64,000 nucleotides of DNA. It comes from Alternaria dauci (lineage: Eukaryota > Ascomycota > Dothideomycetes > Pleosporales > Pleosporaceae). The stretch covers positions 248,001-312,000 of the forward strand of contig NC_091277.1 of assembly GCF_042100115.1 (NCBI RefSeq), written 5' to 3'. The notes below the pieces were generated by a model. That model did no database searches. It was not told the origin of the DNA and worked only from the letters and a program-made list of their open reading frames with translations. Positions 9,853 through 21,693 of this stretch are shown here, one piece after another. The stretch's first letter is position 1, and every line of letters begins with the position of its first letter. Position numbers and translations under genes: made by a program.

Positions 9853-12006
9853 ATGCCACCGACGACCTCACCGACACGACCTTTGAAGGTTAGTGCCAGT
9901 CCAGTGCACAAGAGGGCCAGCAAGCCAGTCGCGTAAGGGATTTTAACATCGCGAAAGCTCTTACAAAGTGTTAATGATTACAGTTGCCAGCGATGCCATT
10001 CGCGCAAAGTGAAGTGCTCGGGAGGCCACCCATGCTCAAACTGCCGTGATAACGCTGAGACGACGCCTTGCGTGTATCCATCGCGCGATCGGCAAATCAA
10101 ACTCAGCGAACAGTATTTGAAAGATCTGCTAGAGGAACACGAGCGTCTCAAAGGGATTGAGCGTCTGCGCAGCAGTTCTTCCGCGTCCGCCAAGGTTGTT
10201 GTCTCCGTCGAAGAACCTCCCGAGAACAACACTGTGGATGAAGCTGTACGTAACCCACTCCTTGAAGACAGACCTTGGTTCCATGCAGTCTCTTCCGAGC
10301 ATGTCCCTATTCACGTTGGGGAAGCTGCCGACGCGGCATTTGCCACGAGGTTTCGCCAGACTCTTGCCGTAGGCAATACCAAGCATCTACCTCGGATGGA
10401 CCACGTACAAGACGATTACCTGATACTGCTTTCCCATTCTCCTTTTAATTGGCCGTCGCCTGCAAGAGCACGCTTCTTGGTCAGAGTAGCCTTGTCCACC
10501 GTATGCCAATACTACCATATTGTGCGCAAGAGCCAAGTCACAAGACTTCTAGAAGAAGCTATCAAGAACAACGGCAATGGCGATCGGATAGCCATCTGTA
10601 AGATTCTAGCCCTTTTTGCCCTCGGTGAGGTATACTCCGCCAAACATGCTTCCATGGATGCAGACTTTCCGGGTTTAGCCTTCTTCGCTCAAGCAAGAAG
10701 GATGATTAGCATTCCTGCTGAGCGGCCGCAGATTGACACTATAGAAGTCACACTACTACTGGTTCGTGGTACCAGAATTGATGTGAGAAGACTATCTAAT
10801 ATCAGCAAGGTCCTTTACTCCTTCACGGTCAATCGCCGCCACTCGGCTTACATCTTCGCAAGCTCCGCCTGTAGACTTGGTCTTATCATGGGAATGAACA
10901 TGAACATACCTGAGCATCAGTGCCCCGATCGACTAGCTAGAGAGCATCGTGTGCGACTGTGGTGGTCTGCGTATGCTCTTGATAGGGCATGCGCCTCGAA
11001 GCTCGGTCTTCCTGTATCTGTTGCTGACGAGGATATCATGGTAGACTTTCCCAGTGGTGACGGTCTGCATGCTGCAGAAGAAGGCGATTTCGGCGACACC
11101 GAGTACAGCTTGCATAGCATCAAGCTGGCCAAACTTGCCGCTCGATTGACGCGAGCCATTTACAGTAGGAGGAACCATCACGAGTCGTTTTCTAAAAGAG
11201 TTCAGGCGATGCTCAAGGATCTTACCGAATGGATGGACGACCTGCCACCCAGGTTTCATCTCAGGGATAACGACACTTCAGCACCTCTTTCTATCGTCTA
11301 CATACATCTGCGCTTCAACCAGGTTTGTTTACCGATGATTGCATTGGACCAGAGCTAACCTGTATAGTGCTGTATTCTTGCCACACGACCAATACTTCTC
11401 CATGTTCTCCGTAGCCACAAGCAATCATGGTCAGATCCAACCATTGATCCTAAGCGCAACCTTCCCGACGGCGCTCTCGCACTTGCCGAAACATGCATCC
11501 AATGCGCGCGACATACTTATCGCATGCTTACTGAGGCCTGGATCAACGGAACTCTGGCTACGCTGGATTATTTCGACACTCAATATCTCTTCTCAGCTAC
11601 TACAATCCTTGCGATCTCTAGTCTCTTGCGATCACCACGGAGTCAATCAGACGGTGATGACTTCAAAAACGCGGTGGAATTGTTGCGACAGCTTGCTCAA
11701 AGCGGCAACTATGGCGCAAAAGAGTTCGTAAAACACATGGATGCGATAGAGGATAGCATGCGACTTACGGCGGATACCATCTTTGGGCCAGGCCGCCCAC
11801 ACCAACCGTCTGCGACTAATGCGGAGCAATTGCTTCCTCGTTACAGCGAGGGGATGACCGCTGGTATGGCCCTTGCCGATCCCTCACTTCGATACTTTCT
11901 TTCCGAATCCGATCTGGACCTCCAAGCATTTAGCAACACTGCTTTCGATGAATTACAGACACCATACTGGTGGACGGATGGTTGGGGAGTGGGTGGAGAC
12001 ATCTGA
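9853..12006 (+). CDS. Zn2Cys6 transcription factor with fungal-specific TF domain
   Basis: Exons 9853-9932, 9984-11322 and 11368-12006 give 685 residues. Splicing the first intron (GTAAGG...CAG) creates the binuclear cluster in the order CQRCHSRKVKC ... PCSNC ... PC, with all six Cys present (residues about 27-55) and a basic KRASKP lead-in. The fungal-specific transcription factor domain (middle homology region) follows, with EHRVRLWWSAYALDRACASK as its clearest landmark; after the second intron comes CCILATRPIL. A 48-nt stretch (10762-10809) with GT..AG ends and a CTAAT branch-like sequence could be a further in-frame intron, and removing it restores a more usual TLLLVLYSFTVNRRHSA junction. 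It lies beside an MFS transporter and near a P450, so it may be a pathway-specific regulator (inference). Confidence 0.9.
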
Positions 12007-12084
12007 ACAGCCAACGTGCGGATGATTGCATTGTCGCATTTAGACGGACTATCATTTTTGATACAGCGCTTATGTATATACAGG

Positions 12085-13759
12085 CTAACGCCGAGGGCCG
12101 ACGGTGGCGACCGGAAACACTGCTTCCGTTGATATCATCTTCAGCCAATTCCATGCTGCTCGAGGACGGTCATCTTTCGCATCCACTCGTTCAACCATCA
12201 AGTTGGCATACCGAGCCGTCAGAAATGTTAGCCCACCAGCCGCCAATATCAACACAGTACTAATGGTAGCAGTTGGGCCGATACCAATAGCTTCCATCAA
12301 AGGCACTACACCAGCGCTTGCACAAGCCGAGAATGTGTACTGGATAAGGTACTTACCCGCAATTACTTCTCTCCTCTTTTTCGGGAACGCTTCAGCGCAA
12401 TACGTGTTCAAGCTTGCAAAAGCGGCCAGAAGTCCAGCCGCCGTGAAGAAGCTCGTCACGATCGGTAACGCAAGAGCTGCTCTTGACGTCGGCCCATATT
12501 GAAGACCCCAGCCGTATGTGAGAGAAGCTGTGGGGATAACCAGGAAGAAGGATATCATCCCCGCGTTCAACCGGTCTTGAGGAAGTCGCTCGCCACGTAT
12601 CTTGATGTATCGCCTGACCGTCATGTCCGAGTAACGCCCTCCAACAATTGTGCCAAGCAGAAAGCCTGTCGCGGGTGCGAGATAGAAGAGGCCCGAGGAA
12701 AGTGGGGATGTGAGGCCGAAGCGGGTGACGAGGATGTGACGAGGTGCGGAGAGGATGGAGTATTGCGACCAACTAAGAAAGCCACAGCTCAGATGCTGAT
12801 GGAATTGGTCAGCCTCTCTGTTCTTTCTAAGACGCGATTGCATACTACGTACCGTCATGATGATGTTTGGATAGGTCATCTGCTTGAAGACTGGCAGTGG
12901 GTTGAACTGAGCCATTGCTGTCCGGCCACGCAAGTTTAATGTAAGCACCGGCACATCCACCCTGCTTGCTGGGACGAAGAACAGTGCGAGAACGAAAGCT
13001 AGACCGATCATTGCGACTTGCAGCCACAGGACGCTGCGCCAAGTCGAGTAGGTCATCATGATGCCCGCCACCAAGGGACCGAGAGGTGGTCCTAGAACCG
13101 TTCCAGCTAGAAAAAAGCCGTTGGCAGTACCACGTTGAACCTGCCTCGAGATATTAGTCAACTGTTCTGGTGGCATCACAAGCTAAACGGACCACGAATA
13201 CTTACCGGAGGAAAGTACTCTGCGATGATAGTTTGGCCAGCAACATGGAAATAGCAACCTTGCAAGCCAGACAACACGCGCATAGTGACAAACACTGGCA
13301 TGTTTGGCGCAACAGCGGCGCCAATGGTGAAGCTGAATAGTACAGCGACACAAGCATTATATGCCAATTTCCGTCCAACAATCTAAGCTCATTAGCTTCA
13401 ACGTCGCCGTGGGGTATATCACTATCGAGACATACCGCGGCTATAGGACTCCAAACGAACGAGCTTAACCCGATGGCGAACAGCATGCCCGCTGTTGAGA
13501 GACTGACGACTTCGGGGGTGGTGTGCAGATCTGCTGCTATTTCGGTGCTTGCGCTGAGGAGCGAAGTGCTCGAGAAACACGCAGCCAGGGTCGTCCAACT
13601 CGTCGCAAAGACTATGATATATTTGCGCCACGTAGGCATACTATCGAACATGTCTGACGCCGCGGTTGCAGTCTTGTTCAATGTGTTGGGCGACTGCGAA
13701 ACGGCAGCTTCGGGCGCCATTGGTGTGGCTTTTTCTGCGTCATTCATAGGTCCGGGCAT
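12085..13759 (-). CDS. MFS transporter (DHA1-type drug/metabolite exporter)
   Basis: Four exons on the minus strand, 13759-13436, 13382-13206, 13140-12853 and 12795-12085, join in phase to give 499 residues. About twelve hydrophobic segments are visible. The loop after helix 2 reads IVGRKLAYN, a variant of the DRxGRR/K motif A, and the G-rich helix 5 motif appears as GTVLGPPLGPLVAG (motif C, characteristic of drug:H+ antiporters). The N-terminus is cytosolic and hydrophilic. The gene converges on the Zn2Cys6 gene with only 78 nt between stops, so the pair forms a tail-to-tail unit. Likely location is the plasma membrane, exporting small organic compounds; the substrate is unknown. Confidence 0.9.
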
Positions 13760-14086
13760 GGCGATGAGGGCGGAATGTGGCTTGCATATTGGACTTGGAG
13801 GTCCATGATCTTATATGATGCCATCTGAGCACCGTTGACGTTTGAACAGTCATGTTCGGTGAAAAGTTGCGCATGCCGTCGGTGACTAGACGTGCACTCC
13901 GAGGCGCATATCCGGCCCCACTATGATGCTAAAAGACTCAACACCACGGCGAAACAAATCTTCTCCGGTCCTTCCGATAACCAGGCATCGGCATATACTT
14001 TAAAAAGATCGACTGCCCTTTGCGGACAGAATATCTGCAGCCGTTTCGTCCCCAAGCCTAACCACACTACATCTGCATCACTCGAA
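13760..14086. other. Divergent promoter region
   Basis: About 330 nt shared by the MFS gene (minus) and the hydrolase gene (plus). The hydrolase frame is open upstream to 13892, but the segment between contains a TATA-like ACTTTAAAAAG sequence around 13998-14008. I therefore treat it as promoter and leader. Confidence 0.5.
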
Positions 14087-14926
14087 ATGGCCCTTACGTA
14101 CACAAAAGTGCCGCTCAACGTTCAAGGCACATACCTCACCATCTCAACAATTCACAACTTGAGCTCCAATCATCCGATCCTCTTTCTCCACGGCTTCGGC
14201 TCCAGCAAAGAAGATCTCGCAGATCTGGCTGTCAACCCCTCTCTCCAACACCATGCATACCTCGCCTACGACGCCCCTGGATGTGGACAAACGCACAGTG
14301 CCGACCCCTCCACATCAACCATCCCCTTCCTCGTCGAGACAGCAGAAGCCATTCTATCCCACTTCCAAATCTCACGATTCCACCTCATCGGCCACTCCAT
14401 GGGCGGACTCACCGCGCTGCTGCTTGCGAACCGGCACCCAGACCGAGTCTTGAGCTTTGTAAACATCAAGGGGAATCTGGCACCAGAGGACTGTTTCTTA
14501 AGTCGACAGATATTCGACTTTCCTGCCGAGGATCCAGAAACTTTCCTTGATGCTTTTATCCAACGAACGTGTGCGACAAAGTCGTACGGCAACCATCTTT
14601 TCGCAAGTACCTTGAGATCACGTGTTCGCGCTTCAGCCGTGCGGCCAATCTTCGAGTCCATGGTACGGTTTTCCGATGAGGAAGACTTGCTGGGCATGTT
14701 TCTTAGGCTGCCGTGTGCGAAGATGTTCATATTTGGGATGGAGAACCGCGGGTTATCATACCTGAAGCGGCTAGAGGAGGAAGGTGTGATGCTGGCAGAG
14801 ATAGCAGAGAGTGGGCATTCTCCCATGTACTCTAACCCTGTGCAGATGTACCGTCGGATAGCGGAGTTTCTGGAAGAACTCACTCTTCAAGGTTTGCTAG
14901 AAGAGGAAAGGCTGGTAGATGACTAG
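14087..14926 (+). CDS. Alpha/beta hydrolase
   Basis: Single exon of 279 residues starting at the ATG at 14087; longer in-frame starts exist from 13892 but add an unrelated basic leader. The fold is clear: an oxyanion-hole HGFG motif (residues 35-38), the nucleophile elbow GHSMGG with Ser104, and a C-terminal His in AESGHSPMYSNP, the place expected for the catalytic His. The acid is probably Asp or Glu around FSDEEDLLG or in the MENRG segment. No signal peptide. Lengths of 270-290 residues are usual for soluble esterases, hydratases and C-C hydrolases. It sits between an MFS exporter and a P450, which fits a catabolic or detoxifying step (inference). Confidence 0.87.
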   Translation: MALTYTKVPLNVQGTYLTISTIHNLSSNHPILFLHGFGSSKEDLADLAVNPSLQHHAYLAYDAPGCGQTHSADPSTSTIPFLVETAEAILSHFQISRFHLIGHSMGGLTALLLANRHPDRVLSFVNIKGNLAPEDCFLSRQIFDFPAEDPETFLDAFIQRTCATKSYGNHLFASTLRSRVRASAVRPIFESMVRFSDEEDLLGMFLRLPCAKMFIFGMENRGLSYLKRLEEEGVMLAEIAESGHSPMYSNPVQMYRRIAEFLEELTLQGLLEEERLVDD

Positions 14927-15856
14927 GATTAGAGGCCAGAAGATGGACTATTGTCCACAGCCGTATGCGTAAATATCAGACCAGAGTTCTTGCCGCACAA
15001 TAGGAATGAAGAAACTTTCGTTGCTGTACGATGCTTCGCCCATAAAGCTCGGTACATGTACACGCGACTACCCAGGATAGAGCTCTGTAAGATGACTTTC
15101 ACCCCCAGTGGCACATTGATTAGCCCGCCTGAATGTGAGACAGATACTGGCAGTGGTGCAGATGCAAGAGGTGGTGGCTACGGAAAACAAGTGGTCGACG
15201 TTCCAGCTGTAGCGACTCTTGCCTTGCAGACTACGACCAAGTAGGAAAAGTACTAGACTATCAACACAAGCAGCACGTTAATGTTCACTTGCTATTCCAG
15301 GTGACCTGTTGGAACGCAAAAGCTGATATACTTCTGTTAGTAGCACATCGGTCGTGGTGTTTGTGGTCCATGACCGACGAGCCACTCACGACTTCCGAAA
15401 CCCACATGTTCCATACGCAAGAACGCTCTCATCAAGAGAAGTACCGCACATCAGAGAAGGCTGTGGTTGAATCAGCAGAACTTCGGGAGCAGTCTGGTGG
15501 GTGCGGAGGCTAGGGGCGGTTGAGGGGGATCTCTCGTTGGAAACAATGGAAGAGATCACACTGGAGGGGTGGACGAGGGTGCGTATGAACGATACGTTGG
15601 GTATCATCCAAACTTGATGTCCGAAGGGTCTTTCAGCTTGCACTATAGATGTACACCACCGAGCACTAAGTACATGAAGATAATTTCCTTATGCTGGCGC
15701 CGGGCATTCCATTGCGTACTAGACTTACGCCCCATTTGTACTAAGAATAGAAGCCTGATCAAACGTCGGTCGACGGGGTTGAGCTTGATGCTGAGCTACG
15801 TCGCTGGACAGTATTGGAGACAACGTAGGCAGCTTTTGATTGTCGGCCAATATTAC
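14927..15856. other. Intergenic region without a recognised gene
   Basis: About 930 nt with only short ORFs on both strands, none with a recognisable motif or good splice structure. No repeats were noticed. Confidence 0.5.
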
Positions 15857-16575
15857 CTACTTAAGTCCGATCCGTGACTCATCATCATCATCACCACCGT
15901 TCTTTTTGCTTTTGAGATAGCAACGGCCATCACCTTTGGCACCTACAAATGACGTGGTCACGCACTGTTTATAATCCGCGCAAGCTTGTCTGCAATCCTC
16001 GAGACTTGCTACGTAATAGTTGATGAAATCAGCTCCGTGGAAGTCAACTCCACAAGGAAGTGTTGTAGTACGTGAACCACCCGTGTACGAGCAGCTATTA
16101 CTTTCTGTGCAGGAAAAACTAGCAGAACACTCTTCGGGGGCGCCCAGTGCTAGATTAGAAGTTGATAAGGCATCTCTGGAAATCAGAGCTACTCCGATCA
16201 CGTTTGAGCTAGTGACTGAGCCAATTGAAAGTTGGTCGCAAAGTAGATATGCCATTCTTAGGTTAAGCCGCATTGAGCGTGCTTTCGATGTAGCAGTTAC
16301 CACCCACGTAGCTTGCAGCATTGCATTCTGTTGTCATGGAGCATGCCCGCGTGCAACTCGCTAAGATAAATGCCTAAAGAACGATGAGCATTGAGTTCGA
16401 GACAGCTGACTGCATAGTAAGTAATGCTTACTTGTGCCAATTGCAAATCGCCGCCATAGTAGTTAGTCACACAGCTGACGTAGAGAGGGGCCCTGTTCGA
16501 GGTGAGTGTTAGGTTGATGGGTAGGTAATAGGTTGCTACGGGGTAGAGTGCGCAGATAACAATATAGAGTAACAA
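15857..16575 (-). pseudogene. PAN/apple-domain gene, probably broken or mis-framed
   Basis: The minus strand carries two Cys-rich PAN/apple-like modules in frames that do not join cleanly. Upstream, an ORF beginning near 16575 has a hydrophobic lead and an SCVTNYYGGDLQLAQ segment, ending at a good GTAAGC donor. Splicing to an acceptor about 65 nt on gives SCTRACSMTTEC...YVGGNCYIES, then a stop. A second module in another frame runs to the stop at 15857 and contains ECSASFSCTESNSCSY, LEDCRQACADYKQC and GRCYLKSKK. The tail GGDDDDES is acidic. I could not find splice sites that connect the modules without a stop, so either a frameshift has occurred or one exon boundary escapes me. The cysteine spacing resembles the end of the chitin-binding gene at 0.9-2 kb. 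Confidence 0.5.
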
Positions 16576-17692
16576 TAGTATTGGGTGGTAGTTTAGACGA
16601 ATCGCTGCTAGGCAGCGATAATCTGTGGGTGTATTATATGCTCTAGCTCTAGCGTCCTTACCCCTGACAGTGAGCGTATCTTGATTGTCCTAGGGTAGGT
16701 GGTCGATGATGGGCAGATCGACGAGGATGCTCGCGATGCAAGCGCAGGTGCCATCTTGAAGCGTAGTTCTGGTAGGGTCAGAAGTAAGTCTTATTGGTCA
16801 GAAGAGCAGTGCGCTTGGCAGCCTTGTAGACGTTTACCGTCACTTGCTACGGCCTAGACACAAGGAAAAACTGCACAATGAGAAAGCAATGCGTCTATCA
16901 ACAGCTTTTGAGCGATTTAACCTTCGGGCTTGACCCTTTCGATCTCCTCCAGGTCTGTGGCTCGATGCTCTAATCAAAGAAGCATCTGAAACCACTGATC
17001 GTGTGCATGAGGCTAGCATTAAGAGCTGGACGAGGTAACCCGGGGTCAGTCTACTGACGTACAATCATTTGGCCTGACATCACAGTAGGGGTGCAGCGGC
17101 AGCCAAGACCGGGTGTGCTGTCAGAACCCGACGCCCAACGTTCGCCGCCAACGCCCTGAAAGGGTCCGTTCTAGCCCTCAAGTGGCAACTAGATCTACGA
17201 CGTAACCGACCGCGTCTTGGCGTGTAAGGATGATGTTGACATTGCAATTCCACGCTCATAGGAGTTCCATGATCATCTCGATTGGCAAAACCTGCGACAC
17301 CGAAGCGGTTTGATGGAGGCTGAAAGAGACTATCTTAGTACCAGGAAGGTGAGGCATGCTATGACGCCCTCGCTCTGGGTGAAGTTGAAGCAGCGATGGG
17401 TTCAATGTGACCAGGCCAGCACTGAGCGCGCGCAAGGAAGAAACAGAACTGACATGCAAGGAGCATCATGATAAGATGAGTGTTGAACGAGCGAGAGCAG
17501 TTAATGAACGTTGTTCTTGGTCATCTGTGTGTTCTAATAATGATCGCTGCGTCATTGCGTCCTTCAGGATCGTGCCAAGGGCCTATGCCGCGCTCTACAC
17601 ACAAAGTAGAAAATCGGCCATATTAGCCAAGGGTAGTGTGCGGGCGGTGGTGCGGATGGTGGTGCGGATGGTCGGAGTGTCGGAGGATCCAA
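16576..17692. other. Intergenic region, possible coding debris
   Basis: About 1.1 kb. One stretch around 16700-16825 is open on the plus strand (VDDGQIDEDARDASAG-like) but has no start, match or splice context I can defend. Just before the P450 start there is a short tandem GGTGCGGATG repeat (about 17646-17670). Confidence 0.4.
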
Positions 17693-19483
17693 ATGTTGGT
17701 TAGCTACGTCAGTACTTGGCAAGACGTATACCTGAGGCTCTGCTCAGCGATTTTTGTCATCATAGCTAGTATATTTCTGGCCAACGTGGAATTTTTGTTA
17801 CTCTTCTCGAAATTCTTCTTCTATTCAAGCGTCTTGGTAATTGAAGTTACTCCAAAGTCGTAACAATTCACTAATCAGTGTCCTAGTTTATCACGAATTA
17901 CGTGATAACATGTATCTATCGCCTGACTTTTCATCCTTTAGCAAAATTCCCTGGACCAAGGTTGGCCGCTGTGTCTGAGGTTGGGAACCCCCACCCCAAT
18001 CCTCAGACATGACTCCATTAACAAGTTGGCTTTAGCTATGGTACATACGCAATTGGACTTCTGGTCGCTGGCCGTTCATTGTTGAAGAGGTACACCGTGA
18101 ATATGGTAAGTCGTAGTACAACATGAGATTCCGGAAACACGAATGATGATAGCTAAGCTGGATAGGGGATGTGGTTAGAATTGCACCAAACGAGCTATCC
18201 TTCGCCACTGTACAAGCATATCGGGACATATATGGACATGCAGTCAAAGGAAAGCAGCTTTTCCGGAAGAACGACTGGTACCATACCGCTGGCGATCACC
18301 CAGGTATCGTCGGTGTTACTGAACCTGCCGAGGATTCGAGGCAGAGGAGGTACCTTGCCCATGCTTTCAGCTCACAATCCTTGCGCAATCAGGAAGCCTT
18401 CGTCCATCGCTATGTTGACCTTTTCATTCGGCAAATTGGTCGCATTGGAGGCAGTACAACTCCAGGCGTCAATCTCGAGGAAGCTTTCAACTGGTTGACA
18501 TTCGACATCATTGGTACGATGACGAGCCACCTTACATCCTGGAGGAGCTCCGCAAACTGACAAAGACAGGTGATCTGGCATTTGGCGAGTCGTTCAATGC
18601 CGTTGCCGAAGGTCGAACTAATCCTTGGGTTTCTTTGATCATCGACGCTACTTATTTTATGATGCTAGGCAATCTCCGCTACCGTCTTCCCATCATTACC
18701 GCATTCCTGCCCTTTGTCGCCCCCAAAGACACGGCGAAGGATTTCAAGCAGCATATGTTGTTGACACAGGAGAAGCTGGCGAAACGACTCGAGATCGGAA
18801 GCTCCCAGGACCGTGCCGATTTCTTCTCTCACCTGCTCCGCAAAGGGGGCAGCGATGTTCCAGAACCAGAGCTACGACAGCAGGCTATGACACTCATCGT
18901 TGCGGGATCCGAGACTACGGCAACATGTCTTACTGGACTTGCATACTTCTTACTCAAGAACAACGAAAGCCTTGCCCGACTTACTCAGGAGATTCGCTCG
19001 CAGTTCCAGTCTTGCGATCAGATTACGGGTGACTCTACTGCAAATATCGTATATCTGCAAGCTGTTATCGATGAAGGATTGCGGATGTTTCCCCCTGCTC
19101 CCTTTGGATTGCCGCGCACGTGTCCCGGTGCCGTCATCGACGGCCATGTTGTGCCGTCCGGCACGACGGTCAGTGTTGATCATTGGACAACAAAACACGA
19201 CTCACGTTACTGGGATGAACCGATGGAGTTCAAGCCTGAGAGATGGCTTGACAATAGTTCTCAAGACGTGAGAGAAGCCAGTCAGCCATTCTCTCTGGGA
19301 CCTCGAAGTTGCCTGGGCATCAATCTAGCCTATCTTGAAATGAGGATAATCTTAGCCAAGATGGTGTTTCAGTACGACTGGGAACTCGTGAACAAGGATC
19401 TCGACTTCTTGAAGGAGAGCAAACTTTACTTGCTGTGGAAGAAGCCAGCTGTGATGGTCAGGTTCCACGAGCGAAAATGCTAG
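17693..19483 (+). CDS. Cytochrome P450 monooxygenase
   Basis: Five exons, 17693-17836, 17887-17979, 18036-18105, 18166-18513 and 18570-19483, join in phase to give 522 residues, a normal microsomal P450 length. The N-terminus is hydrophobic ([17 protein letters not shown] and a second [11 protein letters not shown] stretch) and leads into the proline-rich hinge [13 protein letters not shown]. Exon 3 gives [19 protein letters not shown]. The I-helix AGSETTA, the K-helix ExxR in DEGLRMFPP, the PERW motif and the heme loop [10 protein letters not shown] with Cys466 are all present, so the enzyme looks intact. The family resembles fungal isotrichodermin hydroxylase/benzoate hydroxylase-like P450s (inference from the [13 protein letters not shown] segment). 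It acts at the ER with a P450 reductase; the substrate is unknown. The first three small exons are easily missed. Confidence 0.92.
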
Positions 19484-20459
19484 AGGGGAGGATGGATATA
19501 GAGAACAGATTGAACCTGTTGGCATTCGACGCATGTAGGAGGATATCTTGAACCGCTTGCTAGAAGCCAACTTTGCTAGTCGCCAGAACGCCTTACACGG
19601 CCTCTCTGTTTCGCCTGGCGATAAGGCTTGCTAAAGGGACATCTCTTCACAGCCGATTCATCGCGAAGGAACAGGCCGTGTATGCATAAAACCATACTAC
19701 TATGTGTAAATAGTGAGGCAGAAGCTCTGCGAAAGATTCAAGCACTATGTTTGTGGAATTGAGGTGCACTCGTGTATTGAAAGCCAACTTTCCTCTCGTT
19801 CGCTCTAGGTTTTGAATGCTAAGACTAGGCTAACAGAACTGAAACCTTTGCAATCAAAATCGTGCCGAAAATACTAACATCTGTACCAGATTTCCACTGA
19901 AACATAGATGAGATGACAGCGGGTGCGCGATGAAGATGAAACTAGCTACACGGCCATGTGACGTGTGGTCAAATGCCAAGATATATAGGTACAAAACCAG
20001 TAAAGCACCCTCCGCCACAAATCCGTCCAGGCTTGGCAGGTCGGCGAGACAGACTGCCACTTCTCTAGATGTCAGAGATCTAAACTGGACGAAATGACTA
20101 TATAGGTATCGCGCGTGAAGGTTTCCGATGTATGTATAAAGCGCGAAGGTCCCATAGGTAGGAGGATAGCAACAATCCATCCCTTAACATCCAGATTACA
20201 ATATTGTTGCAATGTCCGACTCTACTTCCCTGTCCTGGGCTCCGAGAAGCTACCCGCCCACCACACGTGATAATGATGGAGTATGTCATAGAATCCTAGA
20301 TGGGTCATTGTCAGCAGCTAATTGTGGTAGACAAACGTCAACAGATACAATGTTCGGCAAACGCTTGCTTACGTTACCGAGGACCTGAATAACGTCAACA
20401 AGTAGGCATCCGATAATATTGACAGGTTCGGTATAAGGCTGACAGGTTTCAGCGTCTTC
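19484..20459. other. Intergenic region, possible upstream exon of the AttH-like gene
   Basis: About 980 nt. An ATG at 20212 opens 23 codons ending at a GTATGT donor-like sequence and might be the true first exon of the downstream gene. I could not connect it in frame with confidence because TAG stops intervene before 20460. Confidence 0.4.
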
Positions 20460-21437
20460 ATGCTCTACTATATCACCACCAAAGATGGCAGGAAATATCA
20501 CTTAACTACTAACGCCGGGATGCGAGGCTCTGAAAAGCTCGGCTCATTCATTTCTGTGAACGATTTGACCGAGAAGAAGTCACGGGGAAACTCCATCCTC
20601 GAGCAGGGTTCTGGAAGCTCTGAAGTTCTAGCAATGAAGAGTGCGGTACAGAGCGTCATCAGTCCGGTTGATGGAGACAAATGGACCGGCACACGCCACA
20701 CGCTGGCGCTATCGGGCGTCAAGTTGGACACGATCTTGAAGCCAACAGGAGGCAACTTCTACTATGGAGGCGGTGGCGGAGTTCAATTGATGGGTCGAGG
20801 ACCTGATCCAGATTATTCGACCTCACTGCCGGGATGGTCATGGTATTGGGTGAGTTCTCCTTACAACACCTACATGGTTCTGGTGCTAAAGCTTTACGAT
20901 AAGGCAAATCCTACTACTCGCGTCTCTGGTACTCTCACCGTAGACGACGTCGAACGCGAGATAGACACAGAGCAGTCGTTCGCTTTGTTCGAGAGACAGT
21001 GGGGCAACTTTCAGGTTGGCAAAGGCTATGTCGCGCTCTGGCTTTTCCTCGAAACGGGCGAAGTCCTGAACACATGGTGCATGGAACCGGATGTCGAGGG
21101 TGTTAGTAAGGTCGCGTTCGCGTCTATCTGGCACCCAAATGGTTTGCATGAGATGATTCCCGTCGGCCCGGATACGCGATTCAGCGGTGCTCACAAGAGC
21201 CCGGCGACGGGTCTGACCTACTTCACAACATTTTTCCTGGACCTTCCAGCCAGGAATGCGTCTTTCACTTTTAAGAAGTGGTTCGAAGATGGAGAACTGG
21301 AGCCTGTTGAAGCGCAAAAGGGCAGGTACATCACCATCATGGAGTCGTACGGCGAGGGTAAGGGGCAGTGGAATGGCAAAGAAGTGGCATTCTATGGCCA
21401 TGTTGAGCAACTTCAGCTCGAAAAGATCTCTTGGTAG
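20460..21437 (+). CDS. AttH / kievitone-hydratase-like (CrtC-type) domain protein
   Basis: An open frame of 325 residues. Features suggesting the AttH/hydroxyneurosporene-synthase-like double lipocalin fold, to which fungal kievitone hydratase belongs, are the ITTKDGRKYHL opening strand, the central WSWYWVSSPYNTYM segment, VSGTLTVDDVEREI, the aromatic ERQWGNF region and a C-terminal GKEVAFYGHVEQLQ strand. These proteins hydrate or bind hydrophobic isoprenoid-like molecules. The family is usually 380-420 residues with a leader, so 50 or more residues are probably missing from this model, either in upstream exons (see 20212) or by loss. The exact activity cannot be inferred. Its neighbours, a P450 and an MFS gene, make a role in modifying a plant or fungal small molecule plausible. 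Confidence 0.65.
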   Translation: MLYYITTKDGRKYHLTTNAGMRGSEKLGSFISVNDLTEKKSRGNSILEQGSGSSEVLAMKSAVQSVISPVDGDKWTGTRHTLALSGVKLDTILKPTGGNFYYGGGGGVQLMGRGPDPDYSTSLPGWSWYWVSSPYNTYMVLVLKLYDKANPTTRVSGTLTVDDVEREIDTEQSFALFERQWGNFQVGKGYVALWLFLETGEVLNTWCMEPDVEGVSKVAFASIWHPNGLHEMIPVGPDTRFSGAHKSPATGLTYFTTFFLDLPARNASFTFKKWFEDGELEPVEAQKGRYITIMESYGEGKGQWNGKEVAFYGHVEQLQLEKISW

Positions 21438-21693
21438 TTGTAGCAAGCGTTGCTTCCGCCACGAAGTAGATTGAACTACCAATACGTAACCAAATCTCGA
21501 TGAATTACACCAACGATTAGACCGCATTTGGATAATTAGTTCTAGCAATTCGCAACGCTATTTCTAGAGGCTATTATGCTTCAAAATCTTTCTAGCTCTA
21601 CTATGTTTGAATGTGCGGAAACAGAGTCGCCGAGGAAGCCCTATAGTTCGCCGGCTACCCTACTAGGGTCTATCGTTATGCGGCGTACTATTA

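Noticed and set aside
9853..21437. Secondary-metabolite biosynthetic cluster
   Set aside because: No polyketide synthase, NRPS, terpene cyclase or prenyltransferase is found in the window; kept only as a possible catabolic set.
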